Shown here in pieces: positions 44,929-52,852 of a DNA stretch of 64,000 nt. Below the pieces are notes generated by a model. The model worked only from the letters and a program-made list of their open reading frames with translations, had not been told where the DNA came from and searched no databases. This DNA is from DSVZ01 sp037439785 (GTDB lineage: Bacteria > Verrucomicrobiota > Verrucomicrobiia > Limisphaerales > J093): the NCBI GenBank assembly GCA_037439785.1, contig JBBIVJ010000007.1:1-64000 (forward strand), in the 5' to 3' direction. How positions within the stretch are numbered: the stretch's first letter is position 1; the number at the start of each line of letters is the position of its first letter. The position numbers and the translations under genes are program-made.

Positions 44929-45409
44929 TTGATCTGCACAGACCTTCCGGCAAACTCCCCGAGCGTGAAACACTGCACCTCGAAACCAGCATTCAGGCTT
45001 CGGATCGCAGCTCCTGGGGTCGGCCTTGTACTTCCCTCGCTTCAAGCCGATTGGCCGCAGTACCTCGGCCCCAACCCCAACAGTTCCGTGCAGGCCAGCC
45101 CTGCCCACAGTGGTCTGGCAACCACACCAAGAACCGTGGAGAAAGTCCCCACCCCGGCCGGCTTCAGCACTTTTGCCGGCGCCAAAGGGCGCGCTTCACG
45201 CTCGTTCTTGGGAGGTGGACGGTGCCCGCCAGAAAGTTTGCGTAGCGCAGGAGGCACGGCCCGGTGGCTACAGGGAACTGGGCCTCCATGCAGCGGTCTC
45301 CGGCAGATGCAGGAATCATCCCACCTTGAGCGACGGTCGTTTGTACGATCGTAGCACCCGCGAGGGAGCCTGGTTGGATTGGACTCCAGGTCAGACCGCG
45401 GCATGTTGA
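44929..45409 (+). pseudogene. Remnant of a secreted PQQ-type beta-propeller (quinoprotein-like) gene
   Basis: The gap between gatB and the next gene is not random. In one frame, around 45020-45100, it reads LVLPSLQADWPQYLGPNPNS: a signal-peptide end joined to the DWPQYLGPN start of PQQ-like beta-propeller proteins, common in Verrucomicrobiota and Planctomycetota. In another frame, ending at the stop at 45407-45409, it reads GYRELGLHAAVSGRC, then NHPTLSDGRLYDRSTREGAW, which resembles the last propeller blade of such proteins. Only about 250 bases separate the two ends, where a full gene needs over 1 kb, and the frames differ. Internal deletion plus frameshift is the simplest reading. Confidence 0.6.
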
Positions 45410-45413
45410 TCTG

Positions 45414-46586
45414 ATGACCGCCCACGCCCCTACACATGGGAAACCTCCGCGACGCCGGCGCTGTCGCAAGTGGGCAGGCGTCTTTCTGGGCCTGCTTGCC
45501 TTGGTCTGGGGTTGGAGGGAGTTCAGCTTCACCGGCCCGGTGCGCCCGCCCGAGCCGCTGCCGGCGGAACCCATCCTGGATGTGCATTGCCACGTGGCCG
45601 GGCTGGGGGTGGGGGACAGTGGCTGCTTCATTTCCCCGGCGCTGCGGGACAACTGGCGGTTTGGGTTTTATCTGCGTGCCTTCGGCGTCGAGCGGGCCGA
45701 GATTGAGCGCGAGGGCGATGCTTTGCTGCCGGCCCGGCTCTCGGAACGGTTGTCTGGCAGTGAACATGTACGTGCCGCAGTCATCCTGGCCCTGGACGGC
45801 GTGGTGGATGCTCAGGGACAACTGGACCGGCAACGCACCGAGTTTTACGTGCCCAACGAGTTTGTGCTCGCGGCCTGCCGGCGGCACACCAACTTGCTTT
45901 ACGGGGCTAGCATCAATCCTTACCGGCCCGACGCCCTGGAACGCCTGGACCGGGCCGCCCGTGACGGCGCGGTCCTGGTCAAATGGCTGCCCTCGATCCA
46001 GCACATTGACCCGGCCGATCCACGCCTGGACCCCTTTTACCGTCGGCTGGTCGAGCTGGACCTGCCCTTGCTCACCCACACCGGCGCAGAGAGATCATTC
46101 ACCCGCAGCGACGACGCGCTGGCCGATCCGCTGCGCCTTGAACGGCCGTTGCGCCTCGGCGTGCGGGTCATCGCTGCGCATGTGGCCACCACCGGCGAGC
46201 ACGAGGGCGAGCGCGATCTCGACCGCCTGGCCCGGTTGATGCCCCGCTACACCAACCTCTGGGCGGACATTTCCTCCCTGACCCAGCTCAACAAGCTGGG
46301 CTATCTCAACGAAATCCTGCGCCGCCCCGAGTTTGAAGGTCGGCTGGTCTATGGCAGCGACTTCCCCCTCGTGGCCCTGCCGTTGGTGTCGCCCTGGTTT
46401 TTTCCGCTCAACCTCCGTGTGGACGAGATGCGGCGGCTCGCCCGCCTCCCCAACCCCTGGGAGCGCGACGTGCGGCTCAAACAGGCCCTGGGCGTGCCTG
46501 CCGCCATCTTCAAGGCCTCATGGCAGGTGATTCGCAAGCCGCCGCCCGTGACGGACGTCCCCACACACGCTGGGGAACGGCGATGA
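45414..46586 (+). CDS. Amidohydrolase-family (TIM-barrel) metal-dependent hydrolase, membrane-anchored
   Basis: The 390-residue protein has a very basic N-terminus and one membrane helix (about 20-36, WAGVFLGLLALVWGW). The metal motif ILDVHCHVAGLG gives His-x-His, VLVKWLPSIQ supplies a Lys, LLTHTGAE and VIAAHVATTGE give further His ligands, and LVYGSDFPLVALP gives the catalytic Asp. This is the amidohydrolase-2 layout. Substrate unknown. It follows the quinoprotein remnant by 4 bases and precedes hypD by 41 bases; whether it belongs to the hyp operon is open. Confidence 0.82.
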   Translation: MTAHAPTHGKPPRRRRCRKWAGVFLGLLALVWGWREFSFTGPVRPPEPLPAEPILDVHCHVAGLGVGDSGCFISPALRDNWRFGFYLRAFGVERAEIEREGDALLPARLSERLSGSEHVRAAVILALDGVVDAQGQLDRQRTEFYVPNEFVLAACRRHTNLLYGASINPYRPDALERLDRAARDGAVLVKWLPSIQHIDPADPRLDPFYRRLVELDLPLLTHTGAERSFTRSDDALADPLRLERPLRLGVRVIAAHVATTGEHEGERDLDRLARLMPRYTNLWADISSLTQLNKLGYLNEILRRPEFEGRLVYGSDFPLVALPLVSPWFFPLNLRVDEMRRLARLPNPWERDVRLKQALGVPAAIFKASWQVIRKPPPVTDVPTHAGERR

Positions 46587-46627
46587 CTTGACGCTTCCCG
46601 TCCCCTACGCAACGGTTCCTGTGCCAG

Positions 46628-47749
46628 ATGAAATACGTGGATGAATATCGTAACGCCGAGCAGGTGGCCGCCCTGGCGGTGGCAATCGCCCGGCGCGTCA
46701 AGCGCCCCTGGACGGTGATGGAGGTTTGTGGAGGGCAGACGCACGCGATCGTGCGTTTCGGCCTGGATGAGCTGTTGCCGCCGGGGGTGACGTTGGTCCA
46801 CGGCCCCGGTTGTCCGGTGTGTGTCACGCCGCTGGAGCTGATGGACAAGGCGATGGAACTGGCGGCGAACCCCAAGGTCACTTTTTGCTCGTTTGGAGAC
46901 ATGCTCCGCGTGCCGGGCAGTCACCAGGACCTTCTCAGTGTCAAGGCGGCCGGCGGCGATGTGCGGATGGTGTATTCGCCGTTGGACGCGGTGAAGGTGG
47001 CGCGCGAGCGGCAGGACCGGGAAGTGGTGTTCTTTGCCGTGGGCTTCGAGACCACTGCACCGGCCAACGCCGCGGCCGTGGTCCAGGCAAGGCGTCAGGG
47101 GTTGCGCAATTTTTCGCTGCTCGTTTCGCATGTGCGCGTGCCGCCCGCTCTGGAGGCCATTTTGGCGGCGCCGACCAACCGCGTGCAGGGTTTTCTGGCC
47201 GCCGGGCATGTGTGCACGGTGATGGGGGTCGAGGAATACATCCCCCTGGCCGCCCGACACCGGGTGCCCATCGTGGTGACCGGCTTTGAGCCGCTGGACG
47301 TCCTGCGGGGCTTGCACATGTGCCTGACCCAGCTCGAGGAAGGTCGCGCGGAAGTGGAAAACGCCTATGGACGCGCGGTGCGGCCGGAAGGCAACCGCCT
47401 GGCACGGGCGATGGTGGATGAGGTGTTCCAAGTGGTGGATCGCAAGTGGCGCGGGCTGGGATTGATACCGGCCAGCGGCCTGGGCTTGCGCCCGGAATGG
47501 GCCGAATTCGATGCCGAACGGCGCTTCGGCCTCGAACACCGCACCGTGGAAGAACCTTCCGAATGTCTCAGTGGCCTGGTGCTGCAGGGGGTGAAGAAAC
47601 CAACGGAGTGCCCGGCCTTCGGCACCCGCTGCACGCCCGAACATCCCCAGGGCGCCACGATGGTCTCCAGCGAAGGAGCCTGCGCCGCCTATTATCGCTA
47701 CCGGCGCCACGCCACACCCCGACCGGCGGCCGCAGTTGTGTCGCCCTGA
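46628..47749 (+). CDS. hypD: Hydrogenase maturation protein HypD
   Basis: The 373-residue protein carries the HypD signatures: VMEVCGGQTHAIVRFGL near residue 30, the redox-active Cys pair in HGPGCPVCVTP, FCSFGDMLRVPGS, VFFAVGFETTAPANA and the C-terminal Fe-S cysteines in PSECLSGLVLQGVKKPTECP and FGTRCTPEHP. With HypC it forms the scaffold that assembles the Fe(CN)2CO centre of NiFe hydrogenases. It is the first clear gene of the run hypD-hypE-hypF-hypC. Length and motifs are normal, so the protein is likely active. No hydrogenase structural gene is in the window. Confidence 0.96.
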   Translation: MKYVDEYRNAEQVAALAVAIARRVKRPWTVMEVCGGQTHAIVRFGLDELLPPGVTLVHGPGCPVCVTPLELMDKAMELAANPKVTFCSFGDMLRVPGSHQDLLSVKAAGGDVRMVYSPLDAVKVARERQDREVVFFAVGFETTAPANAAAVVQARRQGLRNFSLLVSHVRVPPALEAILAAPTNRVQGFLAAGHVCTVMGVEEYIPLAARHRVPIVVTGFEPLDVLRGLHMCLTQLEEGRAEVENAYGRAVRPEGNRLARAMVDEVFQVVDRKWRGLGLIPASGLGLRPEWAEFDAERRFGLEHRTVEEPSECLSGLVLQGVKKPTECPAFGTRCTPEHPQGATMVSSEGACAAYYRYRRHATPRPAAAVVSP

Positions 47750-47757
47750 AGCTGCCC

Positions 47758-48816
47758 ATGTCCGAACTTCCCACCCCCTTTGCGTTGCAATGTCCGCTGC
47801 CCCGCAGGGACTACCCGCGGGTATTGCTGGCCCACGGCGGCGGCGGCCGGTTGATGCAGCAGTTGGTCGAACAGGTTTTCTTCCGCGCCTTTGACAATCC
47901 CGTCCTGGCCGAACGCCACGACGCCGCCCGGCTCGAACTCGACGGCCGGAGGCTGGCCTTCACCACGGATTCGTATGTGGTCCGGCCGCTGTTCTTCCCG
48001 GGCGGGGACATCGGTACGCTGGCGGTTTACGGCACGGTCAATGACTTGGCCATGAGCGGCGCCCGACCGCTTTGGCTGAGCGCGGGGTTTATCATCGAGG
48101 AAGGGCTGCCCATCGAAATCCTGCATCAGGTTGCCGCGTCCATGCGCGCCGCGGCGGACCGGGCGGGGGTCCAATTGGTGACCGGCGACACCAAGGTGGT
48201 GGACAAGGGCAAAGGCGACGGGCTTTTTCTGAACACCGCCGGCATCGGCGTCATCGAGCACAACCAGGACATCCAGCCTCGCTCCATCCGGCCGGGCGAT
48301 GCCATTATCCTCAATGGCGACGTGGGTTGCCACGGTTTGGCCATCATGTCGGTTCGGGAAGGGCTCGACTTCGAGTCACCCATTGTCAGTGACTGCGCGC
48401 CGCTGCACGAGCTGGTGGCCACGTTGCTGCGCGGCGGGGTCGAAGTGCACGGCTTGAGGGACTTGACCCGGGGGGGCCTGACAGCGGCGCTGAACGAACT
48501 CGCCACGGCCGCCAGGGTGCGGATGGTGGTGCAAGAAGCGGCCATCCCGGTGAGTGATGTGGTGAGGGGCGCGTGTGAAATCCTGGGACTGGACCCGCTC
48601 TACGTGGCCAACGAAGGGCGCCTGGTGGCCTTTGTGCCGGAGGCCCAAGTGGACCAGGCCCTGGCCTTGTGGCGCTCCCTGCCAGAGGGCCGGGGCGCGA
48701 CAAGGATTGGCACGGTCGTGGCCGATCGCCCTGGTGAGGTGACCCTGCGCAGTGTGATCGGGGTGGACCGGGTTTTGGACCTGCTCAGCGGGGAACAGTT
48801 GCCCCGCATTTGTTGA
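47758..48816 (+). CDS. hypE: Hydrogenase maturation protein HypE
   Basis: The 352-residue protein starts 8 bases after hypD. It has the PurM/ThiL-type fold motifs LAHGGGGRLMQQL, FTTDSYVVRPLFFPGGDIG, VNDLAMSGARPLWLS, VTGDTKVVDKGKGDG, and GLRDLTRGGLTAALNE. The extreme C-terminus is PRIC; the terminal Cys is the thiocarboxamide/thiocyanate carrier of HypE. It receives a carbamoyl group from HypF and dehydrates it to a cyano group. The intact last residue argues against decay. Confidence 0.97.
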   Translation: MSELPTPFALQCPLPRRDYPRVLLAHGGGGRLMQQLVEQVFFRAFDNPVLAERHDAARLELDGRRLAFTTDSYVVRPLFFPGGDIGTLAVYGTVNDLAMSGARPLWLSAGFIIEEGLPIEILHQVAASMRAAADRAGVQLVTGDTKVVDKGKGDGLFLNTAGIGVIEHNQDIQPRSIRPGDAIILNGDVGCHGLAIMSVREGLDFESPIVSDCAPLHELVATLLRGGVEVHGLRDLTRGGLTAALNELATAARVRMVVQEAAIPVSDVVRGACEILGLDPLYVANEGRLVAFVPEAQVDQALALWRSLPEGRGATRIGTVVADRPGEVTLRSVIGVDRVLDLLSGEQLPRIC

Positions 48817-48883
48817 TGTTGCAGCCGGTTCACAGAAACAGGCTTCGCCGCGGGACGGACCCGAAGTCCCGGCGGCCGACGCG

Positions 48884-51247
48884 ATGAACACCGCGACACA
48901 GGATTCAACAGGACGCACGCGGGTGTTTGTGCGGGGCGCGGTCCAAGGGGTGGGATTCCGCCCGTTTGTGTTCCGGCTGGCAACTTCGCTGGGCCTGCGG
49001 GGATGGGTTTGCAATTCGCCCGAGGGGGTGTGCGTGGAAATTGAGGGCCCAGCAACGGCACGGCACGAGTTTTTGCTGCGTGTCAGCAGCGAGCGACCGC
49101 CCCACAGCTACATTTACGGCCTCGATACGATCGAGTTGGACCCCGCAGGCTACGCGGACTTTCAGATCCGCGCCAGCTCCAGCGAGGGCGAACGTAAGGC
49201 ACTTGTGCTGCCCGACATCGCGACCTGCGCCGACTGCGTGCGTGAAATCTTCGATCCCGGCAACCGCCGCTACCGTTATCCCTTCACCAACTGCACGCAC
49301 TGCGGACCCCGGTTTAGCATCATCGAGGCGCTGCCCTACGACCGAGCCAACACCTCGATGAGGGGGTTTGTCATGTGCCCGGCGTGTCGCGCGGAGTACG
49401 AGGATCCGCGCAATCGGCGCTTTCACGCCCAGCCCAACGCCTGCCCGCAATGTGGGCCGCAACTGGCCTTGTGGAACGCTGCGGGACAGGAGCTGGCCCA
49501 ACGGGAGGAGGCCTTGCAGAAGGCAGTGCTGGCTTTGAAGGAGGGCGTGATCGTGGCGGTCAAGGGACTTGGCGGTTTCCATTTAATGGTGCGGGCAGAC
49601 GACCAGGCTGCAGTACGGCGGCTGCGAGCGCGGAAACGTCGCGAAGAAAAGCCATTTGCCCTGATGTGCCCTTCTCTCAAGGCGGCAAATGTACTGGCCG
49701 AGGTGGATGCTTTGGAAGCGCGGGCGTTGACCTCGCCGGAAGCGCCGATTGTCTTGTGCCGGAGACGTGCCCAGGCCCCGGTTGCTTTGGGGGTTGCTCC
49801 GGGTAATCCTTGGCTGGGGTTGATGTTGCCTTATACCCCGCTGCATCATCTGTTGCTCGCAGATTTGGGCTGTAGTGTGGTGGCAACCAGTGGCAACCTC
49901 AGTGACGAACCGTTGTGCATAGACGAGCAGGAAGCTCTGAGACGTCTGAATGGGGTTGCAGACTTGTTTCTGGTTCACAACCGTCCGATAGTACGCCATG
50001 TGGATGATTCGGTGGTGCGGGTCGTTCTGGGGCGAGAAATGGTACTGAGGCGAGCCCGGGGCTATGCCCCATTACCGGTGCGGGTTCGGGCAGTACTGCC
50101 TCAGACGTTAGCAGTGGGCGGCCATTTGAAGAACACCATCGCTGTGGGCCGGGGACACGAGGTGTTTTTGAGTCAACATCTGGGAGACTTGGAGAATACA
50201 ACAACAATGGCGGTATTTGAGCGGACGATCCGAGACATGACGCGTTTGTTTTCAATTAAGCCAGAACGAGTTGTGATGGACACCCACCCTGATTACTTTA
50301 CTACTAAGTACGCACGCAGCCAGGATGTCCCTAAAATAGGTGTGCAACACCATCTCGCGCATGTGCTAGCCTGCATGGCCGAGAATGACTTGGAGCCGCC
50401 AGTACTGGGAGTAGCGTGGGATGGTACTGGTTACGGTTGCGACGGGACCACGTGGGGAGGAGAATTTATCCACGTAACGCCGAACCAGATCCAGCGGGTG
50501 GCTTACATAAGGCCTTTTCGTCTGCCAGGGGGTGAAAAGGCGGTCAGAGAACCGCGCCGCGCAGCATTGGGGTTGTTGTATGACATTTTGGGGGACAACA
50601 TCTTTGTTCACGATGATTTGGCAACAATTCGCGCCTTCAGACCATCAGAGCTTCGCAATATACGCACCTTGCTCAACCGCTCGCTCAATTCGCCGTGGAC
50701 GTCAAGCGTAGGGCGACTATTTGACGCAGTGGCATCTCTGTTGGATATGCGTCAGATAGCAAGCTTTGAAGGCCAAGCAGCTATGGATTTAGAGTTTTCG
50801 GTAGAGACAGGCGAAGAATGTGCTTCATATTCCATCCCTTTGCGCCAAGTTAAGGATGTATACCCGCCGGGTACATGGCTTATTCATAACAGCGTGTACC
50901 AAACTACTCATATACTCTCTAACTTACAGAAGCAATGGATAATCGATTGGGAACCATTAATAAGAGATTTGCTCGAAGATTTGCAGTCAAAGGTGGAAGC
51001 AAAGGAAATTAGTGTGCGGTTTCACGTTGCTTTAGTCCAGGCAATTGTGACCGTAGCATGTGCGGTGGAAGAACCACGTGTAGTCTTGTCAGGGGGTTGT
51101 TTTCAGAACTTTATCTTACTCTCAAAGGCAATCTCCTCTTTGAAAGAAAGTGGCTTTGTCCCTTATTGGCATCAACGGATACCAACAAATGACGGAGGGT
51201 TGGCGCTCGGACAAATACTGATAGTTGATAAAACTAATTGTTTTTAA
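48884..51247 (+). CDS. hypF: Carbamoyltransferase HypF
   Basis: The 787-residue protein has all expected domains. These are an acylphosphatase (about 10-95, RVFVRGAVQGVGFRPFVFRL), two zinc-finger repeats (CADCVREIFDPGNRRY...CTHCGP and CPACRAEYEDP...CPQCGP, about 115-205), a YrdC-like domain (about 210-395, with KGLGGFHLMVRADD, KRREEKPFALM and VATSGNLSDEP), and a Kae1-like C-terminal domain with VQHHLAHVLACMAEND, WDGTGYGCDGTTWGGEF and VLSGGCFQN. It makes the carbamoyl adenylate used by HypE. Base composition shifts along the gene: 48961-49020 counts 38 G+C of 60, while 50881-50940 counts 21 of 60. The frame is unbroken, so the gene is probably functional. Confidence 0.96.
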   Translation: MNTATQDSTGRTRVFVRGAVQGVGFRPFVFRLATSLGLRGWVCNSPEGVCVEIEGPATARHEFLLRVSSERPPHSYIYGLDTIELDPAGYADFQIRASSSEGERKALVLPDIATCADCVREIFDPGNRRYRYPFTNCTHCGPRFSIIEALPYDRANTSMRGFVMCPACRAEYEDPRNRRFHAQPNACPQCGPQLALWNAAGQELAQREEALQKAVLALKEGVIVAVKGLGGFHLMVRADDQAAVRRLRARKRREEKPFALMCPSLKAANVLAEVDALEARALTSPEAPIVLCRRRAQAPVALGVAPGNPWLGLMLPYTPLHHLLLADLGCSVVATSGNLSDEPLCIDEQEALRRLNGVADLFLVHNRPIVRHVDDSVVRVVLGREMVLRRARGYAPLPVRVRAVLPQTLAVGGHLKNTIAVGRGHEVFLSQHLGDLENTTTMAVFERTIRDMTRLFSIKPERVVMDTHPDYFTTKYARSQDVPKIGVQHHLAHVLACMAENDLEPPVLGVAWDGTGYGCDGTTWGGEFIHVTPNQIQRVAYIRPFRLPGGEKAVREPRRAALGLLYDILGDNIFVHDDLATIRAFRPSELRNIRTLLNRSLNSPWTSSVGRLFDAVASLLDMRQIASFEGQAAMDLEFSVETGEECASYSIPLRQVKDVYPPGTWLIHNSVYQTTHILSNLQKQWIIDWEPLIRDLLEDLQSKVEAKEISVRFHVALVQAIVTVACAVEEPRVVLSGGCFQNFILLSKAISSLKESGFVPYWHQRIPTNDGGLALGQILIVDKTNCF

Positions 51248-51255
51248 TTCTTGGC

Positions 51256-51261
51256 AAGGAG
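51256..51261 (+). promoter_or_regulatory. Shine-Dalgarno site of hypC
   Basis: AAGGAG lies 8 bases before the hypC ATG, a perfect anti-16S match. Such clear sites are rare in the GC-rich parts of the window. It decides the start at 51270 against the upstream in-frame extension, which overlaps hypF. Confidence 0.7.
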
Positions 51262-51269
51262 AAACCGCT

Positions 51270-51518
51270 ATGTGCTTGGGAGTACCAGGTCAAATTGTAA
51301 ACATTCAGGGCGAAGGCTTAGACAGAATTGGTAAAGTTAGGTTTGGAGGGACTGTCAAGGATGTGAATTTATCTTTTCTACCCGACGTAAAGCCCGATGA
51401 TTACGTAATAGTGCATGTAGGCTTTGCACTTTCCCAAGTCGATGACACAGAAGCAATTAAAACACTTGAATACATAAGTCAATCTCTTATTCCAACTATA
51501 AAATCAAGATCGGCCTGA
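51270..51518 (+). CDS. hypC: Hydrogenase assembly chaperone HypC
   Basis: The 82-residue protein begins MCLGVPGQIVNI, the invariant HypC start whose Cys2 coordinates the Fe(CN)2CO unit. KVRFGGTVKDVNLSFLPDV and DYVIVHVGFALSQVD then complete the OB-like fold. The ATG is 22 bases after the hypF stop and has a strong AAGGAG site. The C-terminus holds a short polar tail. Codon use is AT-rich, as in the hemE and hemN genes that follow. Confidence 0.96.
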   Translation: MCLGVPGQIVNIQGEGLDRIGKVRFGGTVKDVNLSFLPDVKPDDYVIVHVGFALSQVDDTEAIKTLEYISQSLIPTIKSRSA

Positions 51519-51651
51519 AATGTACTTTAAATGCAACTTGAATAAACTATATTCATTATTGTTTACCATGAGGCGGACGAAATTGTAATATGTAGTTATT
51601 TTGTGGTATTCTGCTAAATTCTTTAGCCGTTGTATTCACTTTTAGTTCCTA

Positions 51652-51667
51652 TGTTCCACGTGGAACA
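51652..51667. promoter_or_regulatory. parS-like centromere site (ParB binding palindrome)
   Basis: TGTTCCACGTGGAACA is a perfect 16-bp palindrome in the 205-base gap between hypC and hemE. It matches the known ParB recognition family (TGTTNCACGTGNAACA). ParB loads at such sites near the origin, and spreads with ParA to segregate chromosomes; plasmid partition sites can look the same. The parA and parB genes are not in the window. It is the only full match I found by eye. Confidence 0.75.
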
Positions 51668-51723
51668 ATAGATATATTACTTGCTCTGCATACTAATGCT
51701 TCTGTGTTCAGCGAGCTGCGGTC

Positions 51724-52818
51724 ATGTTCAGTGTACACGAAATGAAATCAGTGGAAGAAGATTTCAGTCGAAATCTTGGCTCCAAACACCGTTTTATAGC
51801 TGCTAGCAAATGTAAAAAGTTGCGAAGGCCGCCAGTATGGCTCATGCGTCAAGCAGGTCGTTGCCTACCGGAGTACCGTTTACTTAAGAAGCGTTATAGT
51901 TTTCTTGATTTGGTTAGAATACCCGAATTAGCTGCAGCAATCACCATTCAGCCTCTTCATCGCTTTGATTTTGATGCAGCAATAATTTTTAGTGATATAT
52001 TGGTTTTGGCGGAGGCAATGGGATACATGTACCGTTTTGCTGAAGGTAGTGGCATATTGATGGACAAGAGGCTGGAAAATCTAGAGCAAATCAAAAGTCT
52101 TGATGTAACATTGGTGAATGAAAGATTGGCATATGTAAGTGAATCTATTCAATTGGTCAACAAGTATTTGAAAGGCGAAAAAGCATTGATTGGTTTTGCT
52201 GGTTCCCCGTGGACGCTTGCTAACTTCATGTTGGAGGGGGGCAGTTCCAGTACATTTACTCGGGCATGGTGGTTGTATCAAAATGAGCCACTGATTTACC
52301 AGCGACTAATTAAGAAACTTGTGCAAGCTACAGTTAGCTTCTTGAAACTACAAATATACTCAGGAGTAGATGTTATTCAGATATTTGACTCACTTGCGGA
52401 ATTAATTCCTGCAGATAAATACATGGATGTTTCTGGAAAATGGATTAATTTCATCTTGCGCCAAATACCGCAAACGACCTCCATTGTTTATGTCAAAGGA
52501 ACGCGCTATCTCCTATCTAGTTTGTCTTCTTTGGAGTCGAATGTTCTAGGGATAGACGCCTCGATTCAACTGCGAGATGTCGCTGAAAAACTGCGAAAAG
52601 ATGTTGCTGTTCAAGGTAATCTGGATCCAAGACTCTTGTTGTCTTCGCCAATGGCAGTGGAAATTGCAACTCGTCGCTTAATATACTCCATGCAAGATCG
52701 CCCTGGGTATATTTTTAACCTCGGACATGGCGTGCCTGCTAATGCCAAGATTGATTGTATTGATGCGTTAGTACGCACTGTTATGCAGTTCAATGATGGT
52801 GATCCAGATTATAGCTGA
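51724..52818 (+). CDS. hemE: Uroporphyrinogen decarboxylase
   Basis: The 364-residue enzyme has PPVWLMRQAGRCLPEYR near residue 38, IIFSDILVLAEAMG, GFAGSPWTLANFMLEGG, VIQIFDSLAELIPADKY and the C-terminal IFNLGHGVPANAKIDCIDAL. It decarboxylates the four acetate groups of uroporphyrinogen III. The residue before LPEYR is Cys where most relatives have Tyr, and FMLEGG stands where many have YM(I/V)EG. The SPWTLANFMLEG form also occurs in verrucomicrobial proteins as I recall them. The preferred start is the first ATG; another lies 6 codons later. The 60 bases at 52081-52140 count only 20 G+C. Confidence 0.93.
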   Translation: MFSVHEMKSVEEDFSRNLGSKHRFIAASKCKKLRRPPVWLMRQAGRCLPEYRLLKKRYSFLDLVRIPELAAAITIQPLHRFDFDAAIIFSDILVLAEAMGYMYRFAEGSGILMDKRLENLEQIKSLDVTLVNERLAYVSESIQLVNKYLKGEKALIGFAGSPWTLANFMLEGGSSSTFTRAWWLYQNEPLIYQRLIKKLVQATVSFLKLQIYSGVDVIQIFDSLAELIPADKYMDVSGKWINFILRQIPQTTSIVYVKGTRYLLSSLSSLESNVLGIDASIQLRDVAEKLRKDVAVQGNLDPRLLLSSPMAVEIATRRLIYSMQDRPGYIFNLGHGVPANAKIDCIDALVRTVMQFNDGDPDYS

Positions 52819-52852
52819 CAAAGCAAACACGCGTACTCTCAAATAGTTGTAT

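Noticed and set aside
50100..51247. hypF as a pseudogene because of its changed composition
   Set aside because: The frame is continuous, and the Kae1-like motifs GTGYG, HHLAH and GGCFQN are intact.
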